Shown in pieces: positions 59,527 through 64,000 of a DNA stretch of 64,000 bases. The position numbers and the translations under genes are program-made. The notes beneath the pieces were generated by a model. The model saw nothing but the letters and a program-made list of their open reading frames with translations. It was not told where the DNA came from and searched no databases. This stretch comes from Sequoia sempervirens. Its lineage: Eukaryota; Streptophyta; Pinopsida; Cupressales; Cupressaceae. The stretch is from contig VDFB02252616.1 in assembly GCA_007258455.2 (NCBI GenBank), positions 118,332,552-118,396,551 on the forward strand. Direction: 5' to 3'. Numbering within the stretch: the first letter of the stretch is position 1; the number at the start of each line of letters is the position of its first letter.

Positions 59527-59902
59527 AAAGAAAATTGATGCCCTGATGATAATGGTAGTTATTAACAAGATTGGTAGTAGGCTTACCCTTATTGATAATG
59601 GTTCAGAGCTTAATGTTTATAGAATTCACCTTTTGGATAAAATTGGAGTGGATAACACCTTAATTCAACCAAATGCTTTATCTATTAATGTTTTTGATAA
59701 TGTGGGAAGACAAATGATTGGTGTAATAACATTACTAGTTAAATTTTATAGTCTTATGGTGTTACAAACTACCATCCATGTCACACCTGATAATTTTTTA
59801 TATAACCTTCTCTTGGGTAGACCACATATTCATGAGATGAAAAGAGTTCCTTCAATGCTTCATCATTTAATGAAATACACAATAACAATAAGGTTTATAT
59901 GA
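59527..59902 (+). pseudogene. pol (PR): Aspartic protease of element B
   Basis: The frame has SRLTLIDNGSELNVYRIHLL (active site DNG), VFDNVGRQMIGVITL and NFLYNLLLGRPHIHEMKRVP, the last matching the LLGRPW signature. It is the best preserved protease frame of the three Tat-like elements and similar to that of element A. Confidence 0.85.
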
Positions 59903-60544
59903 TAAAAGATGATCCTAAGTCCAAAAACTATTTACAAATGAAAACAAGAACTCAAATAACCTTTTTCACATTAATCCCAACCTCAAACGTGGAATCATTA
60001 CCAATTGAAGAAAAAGATGATGATTGTGGATCATTATATTTCACAACTACATGCATGGGGGAATATAATATTTCATCATCAAAATAGAAAAAGAGAAATA
60101 AGTTGTCATAATATCAACACAACCTAGCAATGAATCAACAAAAGCATTCGATTTGAAAACTTCTAACAATGAGGAAAACACAACTACACATCTGCCTATG
60201 ATGAAAGTGATTATGAAAAACCACCTTCTTTGAAAGAAATGGAAGCCATTTATGGAAGAGGTTATAAAATTTTGAAACAATTTGGCTATAATGGAAAATG
60301 ATGAGGTGTAAGAGAACAAGGTATTTGTGTTCCAATAGATCTCAACATGTAAAAAACAATAATAGGTCTTGGTTATTGCCCTTCAAAAGTCATAAAATCA
60401 TCAAAAAAACCCTCACTTAATGTCAATGTCATCATGCAAGACTCTTCCAAGACTATAGTAAACCTAGGGCCAAGGGAAAATAACTTAACCCACTCGGAAA
60501 ATAAAAAACCTACACCAACACCCCCCCTTAAGCACAACTTAGGA
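59903..60544 (+). pseudogene. G-patch-like linker of element B, end of the element B match
   Basis: Acidic linker frames are followed by AIYGRGYKILKQFGYNGK, then GVREQGICVPID and IIGLGYCPSK, corresponding to the G-patch segments of elements M and A. The frame remains open into a Pro/Thr-rich stretch up to a run of seven C (60521-60527). No RT follows. Coding similarity to element B ends near 60540, where a minus-strand copia sequence takes over. Confidence 0.65.
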
Positions 60545-60841
60545 GGATGAAAAAGATGATGGGTTATGAGAAATGAGATCACGTTAGGTACCCATGTACA
60601 AATACAAAGAACTCTCTCACAAATGGAGAAAAGGAGAAAAACCAATGGGACAAAACACCTCCCCAAAAGAGAGATGAAATGCACAAAATATCTAAATGAT
60701 ACATGAGAAGGCCAAAACACCACGAGAGGAAAAATACCCCCCCATAAGAGAAAGAAGAAGAGAGAAAAGGAAGCCCCCCCTCAATGGTGAGTCTCCTGCA
60801 ATGGTAGAAGCTCAACATTGAATGCTGAAGATGATCCAATC
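60545..60841 (-). other. Poly-C/G-rich 3' part of copia element 2
   Basis: It contains runs of C near 60737 and 60773 and short hydrophobic minus-strand frames. No domain recognised. Confidence 0.4.
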
Positions 60842-61333
60842 TCACCAAACAATGTTCCTCCCCTTAGGAAGAAACAAAACCAAGAATGTATGTAGGATTT
60901 CTTCCCATTCCTGAAAAGAAGATGAGGGAAGATAGATGAAGTATGATGTCTTCGAAGCATGCTCAAGTGTCTCTATTTCGATGCCAAAAGCTGACACGAT
61001 CCAAACAGGCATTCTAGGCCACATTGTTGAAGAGGACAATCCAAAATATAGCGGAGATGAATGTGGAACATAATCCAAAGATAATGATATCTCCTCTAAA
61101 GACAAAGAAACCTCAAAATGTTGTCCAAAAGAATCCACACTCATGTCAAACTGCAAAGGATGATCATATAGAGAATCAGGAAGAGGGTCAAAGTGTTCCC
61201 TCGCAACAACTGAAGAAGGGTCATCTCCATCAAAGAGAAGATGAATGAAATCAATGATGTCTCCCAAATTTGCAATATGAGACTCCACAAACAAGTCTAA
61301 AATACTTGTCAAGAAACCATCAAAAGTAGCCAA
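60842..61333 (-). CDS. Unknown 163-codon ORF in copia element 2
   Basis: An unbroken minus-strand frame from ATG (MATFDGFLTSILDLFVESHI) to 60842. It is rich in Ser, Leu, Phe and acidic residues, with segments such as DFIHLLFDGDDPSSV and SLSLEEISLSLDYVPHSS. It is separated from the protease-side frame (61669-61358) by a single TAG, so about 270 codons are nearly open. It occupies the place of integrase but shows neither zinc-binding nor DDE motifs. It may be an acquired segment. Origin unknown. Confidence 0.4.
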   Translation of the reverse strand: MATFDGFLTSILDLFVESHIANLGDIIDFIHLLFDGDDPSSVVAREHFDPLPDSLYDHPLQFDMSVDSFGQHFEVSLSLEEISLSLDYVPHSSPLYFGLSSSTMWPRMPVWIVSAFGIEIETLEHASKTSYFIYLPSSSFQEWEEILHTFLVLFLPKGRNIVW

Positions 61334-61675
61334 ATTTGAAAGACAATGAAGATCTTGCTATACTGAATCACAAGAAGCCATATTTGTAGCAACACAATCA
61401 TCAACAAATGCAACAATAGATGGAGGAGATGAAATGCATGGCTCAAGAGCTGGATTTGATGTGAGTACTCCCAAGTTTAAAAATTCAAATGTCTCCTCTA
61501 AATCATGGTTCACACTAGAAGTGTGATCAATAGCCAAAGGAAAAATGTCACCATCAGAAGCAAAATTTTCAAAGGTATACAAATGAGATGAATGATCAAC
61601 CATCCCAATAGTGATAATCTCTCTACTCTCCAAGTCTCTAATGATGACTGAATCAGGAGTGAACTCCATAGTCCT
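61334..61675 (-). pseudogene. Post-protease segment of copia element 2
   Basis: MEFTPDSVIIRDLESREIIT followed by GMVDHSSHLYTFENF matches the segment that follows the protease in plant copia polyproteins, ahead of the GAG-pre-integrase domain. It then passes into the unknown sequence. The usual HxRxGHL motif is not found. Confidence 0.7.
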
Positions 61676-62060
61676 CCCATCTCACCCATGTGTAATATGA
61701 TATATGGAAAGAATATTGTTCATCAAATGAGGAACACACAAAACATCTTGGAAAGTGTTGTCCCCAAAGCTAATAGACCCCTTCCAAATTACACTCATGT
61801 ATGTATTGTTTCCCATCAAAATAGGAGACATAGTACAAGGCTCAAAAAAGAGAATATAGATTATGAAGATTCCATATGATGAGATGCTCTTGAATATAGA
61901 AGCCATCTCCTTGATCCATTACTTGAAAAAGCACAAAGAGCATGTCCTTTATTTTCTGATGTAGAAGCTTGATATTTTTCCTTTTCAGACTATTTTGAAG
62001 AAGGGGAAGGAGGAGGTGATTTAGACACTCTAGAAGGAAAATCAATCAAATTCTTTTTGA
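61676..62060 (-). pseudogene. pol (PR): Protease of copia element 2, active site mutated
   Basis: The minus strand reads WLLYSRASHHM where the copia protease has W-x-x-DSGASHHM, so catalytic Asp is Tyr and Gly is Arg. After a shift it gives GNNTYMSVIWKGSISFGDNT, then FQDVLCVPHLMNNILSIYHI, the conserved strands following the active site. Confidence 0.8.
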
Positions 62061-62903
62061 GACTTGATGTTTCAATTCATCATATACTTCTTATAACAAT
62101 AGTGTTCTCCATGTCCATCCTTCTAGCAATATGCACAAGTAGGCCTCTCCTTCTTAGATGTTTCTCGACCTTAGGAGAGGAATTTTTATGTTCTTTTGTG
62201 GAATTGGATGTGGATTGTGTGTTCTTCTTAAGATTGCTATTTTTCTTTTCTTTGTCACTTGAAGACTTCTCATCCTTTGCAATCAAAGCATGGGATTTTG
62301 AAGACTTCAAAGCACCCATTTGAATAATCTTATCTTGCTCCCTAGTGATTTGGATAAAAAAATGTTCAAATGAAGGCATCTTAAACTCACTCCCAAAGGA
62401 ATTCTTTGTAGCATAGAAATTAGACACAAACATAGAATATTCAGGTCCTAGCTTTGAAATAACACTTAACACCAATTGTGTATCTAATTTCTCAATTTTA
62501 CAATCCTTCAATTGTGTTCTTAGTGACTTGAATTTTGTGATGAAGTCCTATATGCACTATCAAAGTTACATGGATTAAGACTGATTAGTTCATTCTCCAA
62601 AAAATGTCCTTAAATTTCATCTATTTTCCCAAATAAGTTCGACAATGTAGTCCACATAGCCATAGGTGTGTCCAAGTGCTCAATGTGAAACAACAACTCA
62701 AGAGAGACATACAAGCACAAATAGCCAATGATGTCTTCACAACTATTCAACCACTTATTCTTTTTACCTTCATCATCTTGTGGTTCACCATCAATCCCAT
62801 GAACTATCATATAGAACTTCTTAATTCTTAGCAATTTGTTCATTTCATATTTCCATTTAGGATAGTTGTAAAGTGTTAGAAGTGGAATTGTAGATGGATC
62901 CAT
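62061..62903 (-). pseudogene. gag: Gag of copia element 2
   Basis: From an ATG at 62903 (MDPSTIPLLTLYNYPKWKYE) the frame shows the copia Gag start with the conserved Trp. Then come WTTLSNLFGKI and, after broken sequence, LDTQLVLSVISKLGPEYSMF and FEHFFIQITREQDKI. A Lys/Ser-rich stretch precedes a knuckle that in one frame reads CAYC, stop, KDGHGEHYCYK (about 62100-62150). Stops and shifts are present. Confidence 0.85.
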
Positions 62904-63888
62904 GATGAAATAAGAAGGGAAGAATGCAAATGAAGAGGAATGTAAACACAACCACAAGAAGAATCCCCCCAAATTCACTCACTGAAAGAACCCCCCAAAT
63001 ATTATAAGGTTGTCACTTTATATTTTAGTGCGTTTACAAAGCCTTTTCCAAGATACAATGTTCAATAGGCTCAAAATAGTGAAAATTAAAAATTCTAATA
63101 CAAAATGAACTTGAGACAAAATATGGAAAAATTAGCCTTATGGTTGTGTGGTGCTCTCTAGGGCCTTTCCAATGCCTACTTTTTTTCCAAAAATAAGAGC
63201 ATCGGGGTGAAAGTAATGGCCTTTTGAAGAAATTTGTACCAAACAGCTTCATCCTACAATATCTAGTAGAAAATGGAAAAATTTCTTTCAATACCTCTAT
63301 GGATGGAAAGTGCTCATCTCTAGCTTTCCGACAATATCTCGTTTGTAGAAACCAGACACTGTGGCACTAAGAAGTTATGATTTTTTTTTAAATGGCTAAA
63401 TTTAGCCTATAGTGACAACCCTCCTAGCAAAAGAAAAAATTTCCAAAAATAAAATTCATCTAAAATAGATAAATTTTATATGAGAATAGGGGTTTTTGGG
63501 CCTTTAGAATGCAATGGCAAGGCCTGTTTGGGCCAAAAATGCTTCAATAAAAAGTTGATCACCAAATCTGAGCTTCAAACCCTCATTTACAACTTTTCCA
63601 AATGATCTCCAATTTGGATGAAACAAAATCCAAATCTGACTTTCTCAAGCCTTTTGGACACATTGGAATAGTAAATAATGCTTATAATACAACCAAAGAT
63701 ACTACAATCATTTGGATCTCACAAAACACATATGCAATATGAAGAGGTTATTAGATCTTTGCAAATCCTTTCTGATTCTCCATATCATTCAAAACCCAAG
63801 AGAAGAGCATATGGGAATTTACAAGATCTTTACAAGAAACTCAATCTCTCAACCAGGAATCTATGAACTTAGATTTCTCAAAACAAAA
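62904..63888 (-). other. Leader of copia element 2
   Basis: About 1 kb of mostly non-coding DNA between the primer site and gag, which is long for a copia element. Short frames at 63678-63866 and 63034-63291 are unrecognised. Confidence 0.5.
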
Positions 63889-63900
63889 GCTCTGATACTA
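63889..63900 (-). promoter_or_regulatory. Primer binding site of copia element 2
   Basis: The minus strand reads TAGTATCAGAGC, one base different from TGGTATCAGAGC, the complement of the initiator tRNA-Met 3' end. It directly follows the LTR end. Confidence 0.85.
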
Positions 63901-64000
63901 TGTTAGAAATTTAAAATAGATTGAATAACCCAAGGAATTTTTTAAGAGAAAATCAAAGTTACATAAATTGGAAAAACATATAAGAATGCAAACCAAGACT
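63901..64000 (-). repeat. LTR of copia element 2 (end only)
   Basis: On the minus strand the LTR ends AAATTTCTAACA at 63901, next to the primer site. The remainder lies beyond the window. Confidence 0.7.

Larger units (their letters stand above)
60545..64000 (-). mobile_element. Copia element 2: gag-protease with unknown ORF, no integrase or RT
   Basis: Read on the minus strand: the end of an LTR (64000-63901, continuing outside), an initiator-Met primer site, a leader of about 1 kb, gag (from 62903), a zinc knuckle, a protease with a mutated active site, a long unknown frame, then poly-G rich DNA. No integrase, RT or RNase H motif is seen. A GGGGGGG tract at 60527-60521 followed by TGTTGGTG could be the polypurine tract and LTR start, but that overlaps an open frame of element B, so the left boundary is uncertain. 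Confidence 0.75.

Overview
This window looks like intergenic DNA from a large plant genome. A gymnosperm (conifer-like) host is my best inference, because the elements are old, long, AT-rich, deeply nested and full of stop codons. I found no intact host protein gene, no tRNA or rRNA gene and no CRISPR array. Nearly everything recognisable is decayed transposable elements.

Left contig (1-19831). Element M is a Ty3/gypsy element of Tat type on the minus strand. It runs from its 5' LTR (14142-15516) through a primer binding site, a 2.7-kb leader carrying two arrays of hairpin-forming tandem repeats, gag, protease, a G-patch segment, reverse transcriptase, RNase H, a second (archaeal-type) RNase H and integrase (ending at 3798). 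An antisense coiled-coil ORF (1-1660, plus strand) follows. The 3' LTR lies beyond position 1. Element M is inserted in the gag gene of an older minus-strand Ty1/copia element (15517-17572).

Middle contig (19932-41751, with a 100-N gap on each side). It holds a CACTA (En/Spm) transposase pseudogene cut by the left gap. It also holds element A, a plus-strand Tat-type element (about 23726-39369) with its own antisense ORF containing a plant mobile domain. A shorter Ty3/gypsy element C (26555-31531, GTTAA target duplication) sits inside the pol region of A. The sequence just left of the first gap is repeated just right of the second gap, so the placement of this contig is doubtful.

Right contig (41852-64000). 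About 5 kb of AT-rich DNA with nothing recognisable is followed by a direct tandem duplication of about 3.8 kb (48645-53526 and 53527-57245). Each unit contains an LTR and a non-coding internal region. The left unit also carries a 436-bp target-primed retroposon with an empty counterpart site in the right unit. Then come a gag-protease fragment of a third Tat-like element (B, 56910 to about 60540) and a minus-strand copia element that has gag and protease but an unknown ORF where integrase and RT should be (about 60545-64000).

The genes do not form a working pathway. They are successive layers of insertion, duplication and decay. The most notable signals are the hairpin repeat arrays in the element M leader, the antisense ORFs in two separate elements, loss of the same catalytic residue in both archaeal-type RNase H domains, a hairpin-like module shared by several LTRs, and the overlapping contig ends.
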